Below, in pieces: positions 10,125 to 21,640 of a stretch of 64,000 nt of DNA; position 1 is the stretch's first letter; each line of letters starts with the position of its first letter. The position numbers and the translations under genes were made by a program. The notes beneath the pieces are model-generated. The model saw only the letters and a list, made by a program, of their open reading frames with translations, was not told where the DNA came from and did not search any database. Location of the stretch: the NCBI GenBank assembly GCA_940337035.1, contig CALNHX010003601.1:1-64000 (forward strand), written 5' to 3'. The DNA is from Agriotes lineatus (lineage: Eukaryota; Arthropoda; Insecta; Coleoptera; Elateridae).

Positions 10125-11822
10125 TCTGACTTTTTGAATAACCGCTTGTATACTGCTGTGTTTATTCCGTTTTGTAGGTCTAGTAGGGTAGTCATTAAAT
10201 ATCGTGTTCCAAATTTGGAGTGTCTCGTTAACTTTGTGAATATTTGAAACTAATATTTGTAAAACTTTTGTTGATTTGACTATATTTTTCAATGTATTGT
10301 GTCTCTGATTGCAAAACAGGTTATGCATATCACATAGAAACAGACACGCGTAACGTATACATACATATAGTCTGTTCACATCTTTTGTGCGTGAAAGTTG
10401 GCCATGAAAGTTTGCTTCAATTTAAATGTGTGAAATTACGTTGTTGTGTTTAAACGAGGTTTACATTTGAGGTTATGGTTTCAAAATGCATTTAAGTTAG
10501 AAAACATGACAAAACACCTTCAAATGCAAAGTTGCCATATTTAAGCAGAACAGAAACTAGAACTTTAGTAATGTTTATGTATGTATCAAGTTTCAGTAAT
10601 TATGTAATTGAAGACATTCTGAATTAAGTACATAGAAGGTCTTACAATACTTTAGATTTCCAATATTTTTCCACATGTACTATCAAAATAAGCAGTCCAT
10701 CTGACAACAATCTTATGTTCTTTCAAATGACAGTAAATTTGTTGGAGGTTATACAGAGTATGGAACAAAATAAAAATTACGGTTCTGTCTATTTGCAACT
10801 TAACAACAAAAATGCATAGCCAACCTCCATGAAAAACCGCCTTAATGGATTATACCGACATACCGAGAATATGGAGGGGATAGAATTGAAAATGTCGTCG
10901 ACCTTATGATTGGTTGTTAAGAAATATAAACTCAGTAGTGAATCAATTTTTATTAGATTATATATAATACAATAATGTCGGGCTTCGAACTGTCAAAGTC
11001 AAGTTACTGAACAGTTGTAAATTTAAAAATGAGAAATCTTGGAGAAAATAATCCTCCACAATTGAATGTACCTGTACAAATTTTAAAATTTTCAAAAGTA
11101 ATTGTGAAAGTCGTATATAATTACTATAGTTGCTCACTTAACATTTAACTTGATAGCCGACAGGACACAATTAGATGTACGTGATGTACGCCACTGGAAT
11201 TGTCATAGTAATAAGGTATCTCAATTTCCCCTACTTAGTTGTCAGAAATTCTCGGTATGTGAACACAACTGTACCTCTAAGAGCATATGCATGTGAAGTA
11301 ATGTTTATACAGTGAATTTATTTTAACATGCAATGTGATTTTGCCTTTATTGAAAAATAATAATCACAAATAGCAACAGGGAATGTAGCCTGTTATAACT
11401 CACATACTTTATACCATTTCATCAATAGACTCCCTTCCTCTATAGAATTTTGATCTACTCGGCAACGTTTCTATGTTGCATTTTAAAATAAACGCATTTA
11501 CTCATGTTATGGGTTTGGCGTATCCTTAGAAGCCAATAGGTAACAATCAAATCCTTATAGAGCCGGCAACACCACATTGCGCCGTAAAATAAATTCACTG
11601 ATTAAAGACTCACTACTAAGTGCCGTAGGTACCTACAATATTTTTTATTTATAAAATCGGTAAAAAACTTGACTAGAAACTTCCCTCGCAAGTGGAATAT
11701 CAAAGAAAAACGAGAGTGTGCAAAATTATGTATTAAATAGATACAGATAACTTAACATTGCTAATACATAATAGTGAAAGAAAACTAGTATCAATCAATT
11801 TGCAAATAAAAAAAGCACAATG
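10125..11822. other. No gene seen
   Basis: About 1.7 kb of AT-rich sequence. The short open frame at 10119-10379 (minus) has no motif. I see no splice-flanked open segment and no terminal repeats. Confidence 0.45.
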
Positions 11823-11910
11823 CAAGCGGTGAGATTCGAACTCGAGCTCCCAGATGCGTGTCGGACCGAGTCATACTCTTAAACCACTGCGCCACGACCG
11901 GACGCGCATT
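11823..11910 (-). repeat. tRNA-like SINE head
   Basis: On the minus strand, GTGGCGCAGTGGTTTAAGAG works as an A box and GAGTTCGAATCTCACCG as a B box, about 45 bases apart. The ends do not pair into a 7 bp acceptor stem, so a functional tRNA is unlikely and a SINE head is favoured. The 3' body was not defined. Confidence 0.55.
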
Positions 11911-12659
11911 GCACACGCTTCTCGCTGCGTTAGAAAGCGTTATACGATTCTGTCTCATTTGCGGTATTTACCCTGTATCTGTTAGGGCTCATTTTCGTCA
12001 AGGGTAAAGCCTGGTTATGTGCAAATTATACTTATATATATTCTTCCTTTAAAGCAAAAATAGACATTTTAATTTTTAAAGTGCCCACCTTGTATATATT
12101 TGACGGAAAATATATTCAATAGAGTTGTAAAAAGCGGTTTTTTTCAGAAAAGATTTTTTTAAATAAAAGCTCGTTTTTTCATGAAAAGGAACCGAATTAA
12201 TATTTTTTTTTAATCATTGGAATACAAGTAATTACTACAGTTAAATGGAACCTTATTTTCTTTTTATTTGAGGGTTCTAATCTTTGAGTAAACGCATTAT
12301 CAAGACCAAATAATAAGGTCGTAACTCCTAAGTACATTCCCTAATATCCAAAATGAGTGCACCATCAACATAGCGGAGTAATCCGTTGTATTATTTTACT
12401 TCTATATCTAGCTCTAGCAGTGTCATTGTGCACTAGTATTTTCATCTGCTGTGTTTTTTTACTGTTGTTTATAAGAGGTTCGTTCAGAACTGAAAATCCA
12501 AAGAGTGAAAAAAACCAACAGCTCAGTTTTTTTAGTAATAGTTTAGCTTGAAAAAACATTCTTTTTAAACATTTACAACACTTAATATTGGGTTCTAAGC
12601 CAGGTAGACATATAATCCGTAAGCAAAATATTGTTATCCTCCAATAAATGGTTTTTGAG
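11911..12659. other. No gene seen
   Basis: AT-rich. The two 64-residue open frames near 12360-12555 overlap on opposite strands and have no motif. Confidence 0.45.
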
Positions 12660-12815
12660 CTATACTGCCAACAGACGGACAGACAGACAAACGGAATTGA
12701 GAAAACATGTTTTTCGTCATCTACGGACCCTGAAACGTGGAGATCTTAAGAAATCTGGGAAGTTGATTTTTTGACAATTACATACAATGCTTCCTTCTTT
12801 TAGACGAGGAAAGTA
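12660..12815 (+). repeat. CAGA-type dispersed repeat, 3' part
   Basis: ACGGACAGACAGACAAACGG, then a segment ending in GAAACGTGGAGATCTTAAG and a terminal (T)AGACGAGGAAAGTAAAAA. The order of motifs matches the 3' halves of the repeats at 50272-50955 and 55985-56412. Confidence 0.55.
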
Positions 12816-13654
12816 AAAATAGTGTATTTTAAATATTAATATTTAATAATTTTTAGAAATTATATCATAGGAAGCTGTAGGAAATTAATGTTTGTGTCGA
12901 AAGGTTTTTTTTCAAATTATTTCCAAAACTATACATAGTCTATAATGTTTATTGTTGCTAACTGCACAGGAATTGTACTTCCAGGAAAACAAGAGTCTGA
13001 GAAACTTGGAACTATTATAAAGCACTGTATTTTTCATGTAACTGCTTTTTAACAGGTTCGAAACTCGTTGATTCAAGATGTGCTTCCATTTGAACAGTAA
13101 ATTTAAATTAAGTAGAAGTTTAATCATGTAAAACTAATTAATAGCTGTATCTAATTGTTGTTGGAGATTTATTTTATTTCTTGTAAATAGAGCAAACATA
13201 TTTTATGTTATACTTGTAGTTTCACGTTTCACCAATAGATGATTAAGTTTATGTATTAGTTAGTGGAAACATATATATATACGGACTGCTCATTTTTTGC
13301 ACTACGTTGCCTGTGGATTGTAGATGTATTGCCTATTTGCAAACATCCAGGGGAGAATGATAAAATGTATAAAGAGTGTAAAAGAGGCTATCAAATTTTA
13401 AGGGGTAATACTACTCATCAAAATGAGTTCCTATGAACATATGTCCGGAAATGCACTTTTATAGAGTTCCAGCCCAAGAAGAAACGCGTATTTTATTTAA
13501 TTAAAATAATGCAGAGAAATCAAATTTTGTTTAATTTGGCATATCTACGCGGTTTTTAATGCTGAATTAGACGATCTTGAAAGAGGTTGACACAAGGTTT
13601 GGAAGGGGTGGTTTATGGAGGGGTGAGATCTTTTTTACAGTGAACATGTTAGTC
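12816..13654. other. No gene seen
   Basis: AT-rich, with a short (AT)n run near 13270. No coding signal recognised. Confidence 0.45.
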
Positions 13655-13956
13655 AATTCTGGTTAGATATTCGGAAAGGTTAGATTTCTATATAAAAAGG
13701 GCCGCTTGTTTGGAATCGCTAAGAGCAGTAGTTTTCGAGAAAAGAGAACCGAAAGATTGAATTTCGCCACTTTAGAAGCTTATTTTTTCACTCTTTTCGG
13801 AGACGTAGCTTTCTTTCCGGACTTATGTTTTAGAAACTGTGCCGAATTTCAATCATTGGGTTCCCTTTTCTCGAAAACTACTGCTCGCAGTGATTCTAAA
13901 CAAGAGTGCCTTTATTATGTAGAATAGTCTATCCTTTTGAATATCTAACCAAAATT
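13655..13956. mobile_element. Palindromic MITE, 302 bp
   Basis: The ends AATTCTGGTTAGATATTC and the inverse of AATTTTGGTTAGATATTC start arms of about 115 bp each. They pass through TTGTTTGGAATCGC/TTGTTTAGAATCAC and GCAGTAGTTTTCGAGAAAAG. The 73-residue open frame here is a by-product of the palindrome. A target duplication is not obvious. Confidence 0.75.
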
Positions 13957-14469
13957 AATTATTTATTATAAAAAGCTATGCAAAAAAATATCTCCCCAGG
14001 CTTGCTTTTATTCAAGGTTATCTAATTCAACATTATTTTAATTATAGTAATAAATATAATCATGTTTTTTTGTTGCCCGTCTCAGGGCTGGAGCTGCCTT
14101 AGAACGCATTGCTGGACCAGTAAGTGTTACCATAGGAACTCTTTACTTATTTTAATAAGTACCATCACCCATTAAAGTTTGGTTCGCGATTTTCTTTTCA
14201 ACATCTTAAATAAATTGTTTTGTTTAGTTTTTATTATTTCTTTTCACGAAACACAATTATCAAAGATGTTCGAAATAGCCTTTAACGAAACAGGATCTAC
14301 ATCTTCTCAGGAAGAACGTTCCACCCTTTCAATAAAGTCTGGTCTTGCTCGAATTATTAGCCAACTTTGTTCAATTTGCTGTTGGTCATCAAGATCATTT
14401 ACAGGTTATACACTAAACTTTTTACGAATACTGCAAAGGAGGTAAGCCGAGAGACCTAGGCTAGGAGGC
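13957..14469. other. Mostly no gene; one splice-flanked micro-exon candidate inside
   Basis: Besides the candidate at 14086-14119 nothing was recognised. The open frame at 14179-14445 lacks motifs. Confidence 0.35.
14086..14119 (+). other. Candidate 34-nt host micro-exon
   Basis: A strong pyrimidine-rich acceptor (TTTTTTGTTGCCCGTCTCAG) is followed by 34 bases open in one frame as AGAALERIAGP, then a consensus donor GTAAGT. Sequence composition is richer in GC than the surroundings. I cannot name the gene. Acceptor-exon-donor trios of this size can arise by chance. Confidence 0.2.
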
Positions 14470-15140
14470 AATGGAATGGACTCCCTTGCATCCATCTTCC
14501 ATGAAATGTTTTGTCGAGGTGCTCTACAACAGGAAAAATGACGGTGTCCCATTTTGCATAAACGAAATATTCATCTTTCAAAAGTATGGTGAAGATATTA
14601 CCAACAAATCAATATATTCGGGACCTGTTAATCATCGATGCAAAACCACCGGCTCTAATAACCTGTACCCTAAATTGCTAAGCTAGATATTCAAACTGAA
14701 ACGCTGTCGATTTGTGGATTCAGCAACTGCGATTCTCGTACGACCAAACTTGTTATCGTGGAAATTGAAAATCTATTCGTTACTGAATTAAGACTCGTCA
14801 GTTGAAAGGACGTTAGTAACGGAATACCGGGTGTTCAGCAGTTTCCCGTAAAAAGACACCGACAGAATATAATTCTTGCTTGGTGGTTAGGGCGAGCAAG
14901 GGCTTCTACCCGTTGGGTATGGTACGAATATAAAAGTTCCTGATGGAGAATTCGCCAAACAAGACGATCACTTAACTCACATCTTCTTACACTCGTTTCA
15001 GGGTTTTCATTCACCATGGTCAAAATTTGATCTTCCACCTCAGGTGTAGACACTGACCTCGGCCGTTCGCAATCGTACGCACGTTTTTCAAAGGAACTAG
15101 CGGTCCTCAGCCCTTGGTAAAGTTTTCCAAACATCACATG
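14470..15140 (-). pseudogene. Tc1/mariner (IS630) transposase pseudogene
   Basis: On the minus strand, the segment from 15137 to 14835 reads RPRSVSTPEVEDQILTMVNE and then a VWRIL-LLYSYH-QRVEAL block. This is the second helix-turn-helix region of insect IS630-type transposases. Further down (14790-14470, with frame changes) come STDES, an ENPHA-like STNRQRFSLN block, and a damaged QNGTPSF block corresponding to the usual QDGAPAH. The first 70 or so residues and the C-terminal tail are missing. The multiple shifts and stops make it non-functional. Confidence 0.75.
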
Positions 15141-16424
15141 GGAAGGCAGTTAATGATTGGAAAAAGCTTCGCCATAAGTGCTTCCAAGGCATTCCCATTT
15201 AATTGGCACGACCGTGCATTAAAACCGTTCTAGCTGTTGAATATAAAGATATTATAATTTAAATCGGTATTAATTGAATCGCACTATTCAGAACAACGTC
15301 GAAAACTAAGAATTGCTGCTACAATAAATTTTAAGCTATCAGAAAACACCGTATGCACCGCACTAAAAAACTGGCACAAAATGATTGTTTAAACCTATCG
15401 AAAAAGATTAAATTATATATTTAACCTTTTTTTACTACACCCTGTATAGCGAATTGTATATTAACATTATGAGATGTCATCGATCTTTATGTATTTATTA
15501 CAAATATAACTTTTAATCTTTTTGCCATACATTTGTTATTATCGTTGCTAAAAGCTTTATTATTTTTTTTGCACTTTTAAATTTTATTCTTTTAAACAAG
15601 AAACGCGGTTTTTATAAATCTCTAAACTATAAATGTTGCTAAAGCTCAGCTTATCTGCTAGAAGGCTAGATATATTAAAAAGTGAAGAGATAGAGGTCTC
15701 TAAAATGATAAGATACTGTGGACACTGTATGAAAATGCAAAAATATATCTAGCTCGTAATATAGTAAAGTGATGTACAATGTTTGTCAAGTCTAATACTA
15801 AAGGCGTGTGTTATTTACTAAAGTATTGACTTAATTGTTTGGAGAGGTTTTAATTTAATTAGCGTGACAGCCGGCAATACGTTGTGTAAACACTATAAAG
15901 ATATGTTAGATATTGTACATTACGTTACGTATGCCAGCCCTATCGCTGCTGTTTTTGGGTTAGATAGAGAATTTATCGCACTATGTGCCAATTGTTATCG
16001 TATATTTAGACATGAATACTAAATTGCAAATATAAATATCAATAAAATCTTTTTTTTTATCTTAAAAGCAAATTCCAAGTTCTTAAGGCCCGTCCACGTT
16101 CATTTAAGAGCAAACCTATGTCATACGGTTGTAGTGCGTGAACGTTTATAATAGTCATTTGTTAGATTTGATTATACATTTCTGCTCTCGATTATTGGCA
16201 ATTTTGTTGTTTTTAAATTTTCACTCCAAATAATTTTTTGCTAGAGTCCAAATACTTATTGTAATGGTCAAATCGATATCATTCTTGGAAATATGAAATT
16301 ACTTTGAAGAATATTTATATCCATTCGTAACGCAATGGCATTAACTAAATCGAATGAGGTCTAAGTATCTACTTGAATTTTTTCTATAATTCCCGTTTAT
16401 AACACGTTTTTAGCCGGGCTCAGT
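15141..16424. other. No gene seen
   Basis: AT-rich. A CACCCTGTATAG motif at about 15440 resembles a mariner-type terminal end but has no identified partner. Confidence 0.45.
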
Positions 16425-16740
16425 GGCCCAGTAGTTAAAACACGACACAGAACACGAACCTTGTAGATGCTCTGAAACGCAGTAAAGAATGGACCGCATA
16501 TGGTGTCAAATGAAATGGCCAATGTTTACTTCGATTGAGAGCCATATATTGCTTTGGATATCAACCATAATGAGAGGCCAACAATTATAAAGCATAAATA
16601 GCAATAAAAACATTGGACATAATAAAGAGAAAGAAGAAAACGTTTTACTGAATCATGATCTCTTTATATTTTCCAATACACTTTTATTGCTTATTTATAA
16701 TTATCATTAGCCTTTCTTCTTTGCTTATAGTATTTGGTAC
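16425..16740. repeat. Degraded SINE pieces
   Basis: GGGCTCAGTGGCCCAGTAGT near 16424 looks like a tRNA A-box region in plus orientation, but no B box follows. At 16650-16740 the sequence ATCATGATCTCTT...TTGCTTATTTATAATTAT matches the body of the minus-strand SINE at 21455-21640. These may be two separate fragments. Confidence 0.4.
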
Positions 16741-17216
16741 ATGGTTTATAAATATGTCTATATCGTTCAAATATACAGGGTGTTTTCTAAGTACGCGTAG
16801 AAAATTGACAGGGTGTTGAATTCGAGAGAAGAAAATCGTAAATTTCGTAAATTTTTGAAAACACGTTGGAATATTATGTAATTACAAATTTACTGTGTAT
16901 ACTTGTGGCTCCAAGAACAATTTTATGTGTCGGCAAATCATCTTTCAATTCACCAGTGGCGTACGTAGGAGTCGTCTTTGCACGATTGAATAAGAAAAGG
17001 AAGACGGTACGTCGACGTCATTGATTTTTTTCAGTTTAGATAATGTTTTGGAATTTGTTGATTAAAACTTCAGAAAAACTGCCTCTTGGGTGTTTTGTTA
17101 AAATGCACAGTTTCCTTTGCAAAAAAATTAAACCAAGTGCTACCAAATGTTTATTATTCCAAAATGAATTGTTAATAGTGGATACCATTACCGTGACTTT
17201 TATCTAATTTGGAAAA
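16741..17216. other. No gene seen
   Basis: Contains ATACAGGGTGTTTTCTAAG (16775 area), a typical mariner-type end, and CAGTGGCGTACGTAGGAG near 16955, similar to hAT ends. Neither has a partner that I could find. Confidence 0.4.
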
Positions 17217-17312
17217 TTAATAATAATAATAATGGTGAGGCACTAACACCCCATGAAGGAGCTTGGCCTGCCAGGCGGAAGGTCAGAGCTTCCGTATCCT
17301 CGCTAACCTGAT
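17217..17312 (-). repeat. LINE 3' UTR end with (ATT)n tail
   Basis: On the minus strand, a GC-richer stretch (GGAAGCTCTGACCTTCCGCC, then GGTGTTAGTGCCTCACC) ends in an (ATT)n tail. That is the layout of a heavily 5'-truncated LINE insertion with a microsatellite tail. Confidence 0.5.
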
Positions 17313-17514
17313 TTTTGATCATACTGTGAATTAAGTAACTCTTTAAATATCAGTTGTTGTTTGTTTTCACCTCAATAATAATCTAGAAAATTGTTTTTAA
17401 AATACACTACTATCGAAACCATCTCCTATTATTCTTAATAAACGGGGCTGCGCCCGCTATTGCGCGGTCTATTCTATTCAATTTACCACCATTTTTAGGC
17501 TTATTACGTTGGGC

Positions 17515-18955
17515 CATTCCAAGGGGGTTCAATGGGCTCCGCTCCTCTCCAAGGGGCCCCTTGGTGGTCCGTCCCTCTCCAAGGGGGCCTTCGCGGCTCC
17601 AGGGGTTTTGCCCTTCTCTAAAGGAACCCTCGGGGCTCCAGGGGTTTCGCCCCTCTCTAAGGGGGCCTTCGGGGTTTCGAGAACTCCGCCCCTCTCGAAA
17701 GGGGCCCTTGGGACTCCGCTTCTCTTCAAGGGGGGCCTCGGGACTTCTCCCCTCTCCAAGGGGGCCCCGGGACTTCGCCCTTCTCCAAGGGAGCCATCGG
17801 GGCTCCGCCCCTTTCCAAGGAGCCCTTGGGACTCCGCTTCTCTTCAAGGGGGCCCTCGGGACTTCGCCCCTTTCCAAGGGGGCCCTTGGAACTCCGCCCC
17901 TCTCCAAGGGGGCCCTCGGGACTCGGCCCCTCTCCAAGGGGGCGCTTGGGGCTTCGCCCCTCTCCAAGGGGGCCCTTGGCGCTCGGCACCTCTCCAAGGG
18001 GGCCCCGGGACTTCGCTCTTCTCCAAGGGAGCCATCGGGGCTCCGCCCCTCTCCAAGGGGCCCTTGAGACTTCGCTTCTCTTCAAGGGGGCCCTCGGGAC
18101 TTCGCCCCTTTCCAAGGGGGCCCTTGGGACTCCGCCCCTCTCCAAGGGGGCCCTTGGAACTCCGCCCCTCTCCAAGGGGGCCCTCGGGACTCGGCCCCTC
18201 TCCAAGGGGGCGCTTGGGGCTTCGCCCCTCTCCAAGGGGGCCCTTGGCGCTCGGCACCTCTCCAAGGGGGCCCCGGGACTTCGCCCTTCTCCAAGGGCGC
18301 CATCGGGGCTCCGCCCCTCTCCAAGGGGCCCTTGGGACTCCGCTTCTCTTCAAGGGGGCCCTCGGGACTTCGCCCCTTTCCAAGGGGGCCCTTGGGACTC
18401 CGCCCCTCTCCAAGGGGGCCTCGGGACTCCGCTTCTCTTCAAGGGGGCGCTCGGGGCTTCGCCCCTCTCCAAGGGGGCCCTTGGCGCTCGGCACCTCTCC
18501 AAGGGGGCCCCGGGACTTCGCTCTTCTCCAAGGGAGCCATCGGGGCTCCGCCCCTCTCCAAGGGGCCCTTGAGACTTCGCTTCTCTTCAAGGGGGCCCTC
18601 GGGACTTCGCCCCTTTCCAAGGGGGCCCTTGGGACTCCGCCCCTCTCCAAGGGGGCCCTCGGGACTGGGCCCCTCTCCAAGGGGGCGCTCGGGGCTTCGC
18701 CCCTCTCCAAGGGGGCCCCGGGACTTCGCCCTTCTCCAAGGGAGCCATCGGGGCTCCGCCCCTCTCCAAGGGCCCCTTGGGACTCCGCTTCTCTTCAAGG
18801 GGGCCTTCGGGACTTCGCCCCTCTCTAATGGGGCCCTTGGCGCTCGGCACCTCTCCAAGGGGGCCCCCGGGACTTCGCCCTTTTCCAAGGGAGCCATCGG
18901 GGCTCCGCTCCTCTCCAGTGGGACACTCGGGGCTCCTCCCCGGTCGCGAAATCGA
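17515..18955. repeat. GC-rich 30 bp minisatellite with higher-order repeats
   Basis: About 1.44 kb made of variants of a 30 bp unit (CTCCAAGGGGGCCCTCGGGA plus CTTCGCCCCT). Each unit holds two small dyads, AAGGGGGCCCTT-like and GGGGCTTCGCCCC-like. The variant starting TTCTCTTCAAGGGG recurs near 17839, 18076, 18347, 18582 and 18789, so units are organised in higher-order blocks of roughly 210-270 bp. Because 30 is a multiple of three and stops are rare, long open frames appear on both strands and several frames (decapeptides such as LSKGALGTSP or PLERGEVPRA). I do not call these genes. The GC content is in sharp contrast with the flanks. On the minus strand the last frame runs out into non-repeat sequence ending NNRRWFR at 17410. 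Confidence 0.85.
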
Positions 18956-19201
18956 GGCGACGGTGAGATGCATGTAAACACAAATGGGGGACATCGCGTC
19001 TGCAATTGTCGTGACACACACGTTTGGATCGTTCTCCTTTATTTATATGATTCTGTTTGGTAATCATATAATTGCCCATGTACTTTTCTTGTATCTTCGA
19101 TTAATAATTCTAGTCTCGCAATGAACTCCTTTGGATTAATTACATCATTTCCATCAAATTTCTCTACTCTATTTTGACTTAAATTATAGGTATACTATAT
19201 A

Positions 19202-20272
19202 CAGTGTGGTCCATTAAGTGTGCAACAAATTGGACATTTTTTTATTACTTGTACAGCCGAAATTTAAATACCGCCAAAAGTTAGTGTATGTTCGATAACC
19301 ATATTACATGCATTTAGAATGGCTCCAAGTCGAACAGCATACAGGGCTGGACAAAAAATATTAAATTGGTGAAAGAATAAAGTCCCCTTATTTAAAAAAA
19401 TATAGCAAAATTTGATTGAGAAAAGTTGTTTAGAATCAAAAACTATGCTTAAATACAGAGTCACGGCCTCCTATTCGATTTTTTATAATTTTTTTGGAAT
19501 TTTTTTTATTACCCCATTGGCATTTGTAATTGAATACATTTAATAAACCAGAACTCTTAACAGATAAGTTTTAAAAAGTCAAACTGTCAAACTACAGATT
19601 CTTTTAGCACTTATTAAATTTGTTTTTTCCATAGCTATTCGCGATAGTTTTGGTATGTTTTGTAAATATATGTTGTACATGAAACATTTTCATAAGAATT
19701 TGAAATAAAATTGTATTCGTTAATTAAGAGTTTTTCGTATGTAAATTATTATTAGTAAAGCATTTGCCTTGTTAAAAAGAATATTTGCGAAATTCTAAAG
19801 TTCTGTTAAATATCGTTGCAACAAAACATGAAGTGGACGGTTACCTAAAAAAATATAAATCGAAGTAAATTTTACAAATACGCTTCAAGTTAATAAAAGT
19901 TATTTAAAAGTGATGTGGTTGTGGCTACTTTAAATACATATAAACCCAGAATAATAAAAATATGTATCATACAAAATTTTCCAAAAAAGAAGACAAATTC
20001 GAATAGGAGCCCCTGACTTTGTATTTAAGCATAACTTTTGCTTCTAAACAACTTTTCTCAATAAAATTTTGCCATATTTTTTGAAATAAGGTAACTTTAT
20101 TCTTGAACGAATTTCATATTTTTTTGTCCTGCCCTGCTGTTTGACTTGGAGCCATTCTAAATGCTTCTAATATGGTTATCGAACATGCACTAACTTTTGA
20201 CGGTATTTAAATTTCGGTTGTACAAGTAATAAAAAAATGTCCCATTTGTTGCACACTTAATGGACCGCACTG
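19202..20272. mobile_element. Foldback/mariner-type MITE, 1.07 kb, TA target duplication
   Basis: The ends CAGTGTGGTCCATTAAGTGT and the inverse of CAGTGCGGTCCATTAAGTGT start arms of about 275 bp (left to about 19480, right from about 19995). TA flanks both ends (19200-19201 and 20273-20274). About 510 bp of AT-rich non-coding sequence sits between. The TA duplication and CAG-type ends suggest mobilisation by a Tc1/mariner-type enzyme. Confidence 0.8.
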
Positions 20273-20275
20273 TAT

Positions 20276-20618
20276 ATAGCTCAGTGGTTAAGCATTCTGG
20301 CTGCTGATCTGTCGAGAGTTCGATACCCGATCCCGGTGAGGTTTTTAAAAAATTTAAAAATGCGGATGAAGGCCTTTACAGAATTCCATCATTCGGAAGT
20401 GTTGTAAAGCCGTGGGTTCCATGTTACTACAATGTGCCGCATGTAAAGGATCTCTTGCTAGGGTTGGAATTCCTTAGTTCTCGGCAACATTCTAAATAGA
20501 ACTAAAGTACTTGGTACTCTGCAGGCCTAGACATTTTGCCACGGGGTTGGCTCAAAAGGTCCTATGAAAGCCTTCTTGCTTGACATCAGTCTCCCCACAA
20601 CAAATACTAACTAATTAA
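20276..20618 (+). mobile_element. tRNA-derived SINE, full-length-looking
   Basis: The head TAGCTCAGTGGTTAAGC is an A box. GAGTTCGATACCCGATCCC is the B box 30-odd bases on. A body follows with CTTTACAGAATTCCATCATT and the tail segment AAAAGGTCCTATGAAAGCC, CTCCCCACAACAAATACTAA. The same tail occurs truncated at 5894-5967. It lies immediately next to the TA at the end of the foldback element. Confidence 0.75.
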
Positions 20619-21454
20619 CTAAACTATATACAACTGTAGATACCCTTAAATAATTGTAAGAACCTCTGCTATTTTAATGTTTTTCGTACTTCTAAATTTA
20701 AGGTTTGTGCCTTGCCCTCAGTATTTTGATCTATCATAGTAATGATTATTTTGTCTATATTGTTTTTCATTCCTTTCATTTGTAGATTTAATATTTCCAC
20801 CTCGTATTCCACGTTAGTAATATGGCCAGTAAATGTTTTATTCTGCATATATCCATTCTCTTCTAAGCAATCTAATTTCTAAATTTTATTTACTATCTGA
20901 CATCCTTCATTTATTTTCCTACAAATTAATTTTTTTGCTCTAATTTATGATCATGCTTAGTCAATATTTCTACTTTGTAATTATCTATCCTTACTAACTT
21001 TATCGTACATCTCTACATTTTTCTTCAAGTATAATTTTGAATTTCTTATGTAATCATTCCCTAATTTCTTCTACGTTCTGTTGTAGTTGATCCTCTTTTG
21101 CATTTATGGCAGATTTTATGTACTATGTAGACTTTACTACGCTTCGATCTAGTTTAAACACCTTCCACTTTATTTAATGTTGACTGTTAATAATCAAAGG
21201 TTGCAGAATAAAAATACATTTAGATACGCAGTATTATCCTCACTTAAATATTATCGTTATGTGAAAATAAACAGGTTTTACATTTACCAAAACGTTATTT
21301 ATCTAATTACTGTTATGGGTAGTTACCAATCCTCATAAGATGCATTAATAATGTTTTAAAAAATCCCCTTCATTCTACGTAATTAATATTTACCCCATAT
21401 TGTCGGGACAAAGATACATATTATGATATATGCGAAAGTATTAAAAAATATTAA
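20619..21454. other. AT-rich stretch holding part of the gag-like remnant
   Basis: Apart from the decayed minus-strand coiled-coil fragments described under 19058-21130, nothing is recognised. Confidence 0.4.
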
Positions 21455-21640
21455 GTAATTGAAATGTTTCATTCTACCCAATCATGATCTCTTATTAGGT
21501 ACAATTGCTTATTTATAATTATTAGCTTCCCATTCTGATTTCGCTCAATAGCAATACATACATCCGGTGCGATTCGAACTCGCGGAATCCGTAGTCAAAC
21601 GCACCCAGATGCTGTAAACTCTGGCGTACGAGCCCGTACG
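21455..21640 (-). repeat. tRNA-derived SINE, minus strand
   Basis: On the minus strand, CGTACGCCAGAGTTTA resembles an A box and CGAGTTCGAATCGCACCGG is a good B box. The body continues with GCTAATAATTATAAATAAGC and AAGAGATCATGATTG. The same body is seen at 16650-16740. It shares the CATCTGGG...GAGTTCGAATC.CACCG order with the head at 11823-11910. Confidence 0.6.

Larger units (their letters stand above)
19058..21130 (-). pseudogene. Degraded gag-like coding remnant, interrupted
   Basis: Minus strand, 19194-19058 reads NRVEKFDGNDVINPKEFIAR followed by LELLIEDTRK. The FDG...NPKEFI..LE pattern is what gag proteins of LTR retrotransposons show. On the other side of the insertions, 21130-20650 reads as coiled-coil-like fragments (INAKEDQLQQNVEEI; NVEYEVEILNLQMKGMKNNI) with stops. 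The region is cut by the foldback element 19202-20272 and the SINE 20276-20618. It is clearly dead, and assignment to an LTR element is inference from short motifs. Confidence 0.35.

Noticed and set aside
11823..11910. Functional tRNA gene
   Set aside because: A and B boxes are good but the acceptor stem does not pair; a SINE head explains it better.
17515..18955. CRISPR array or bacterial contamination
   Set aside because: There are no unique spacers; units are contiguous 30 bp variants, and the flanks on both sides are typical insect repeat sequence.
17410..19079. Many long open frames (up to 439 codons) on both strands
   Set aside because: They arise from a 30 bp repeat without stops in most frames; all frames are open at once and no start context, domain or splice signal supports a gene.
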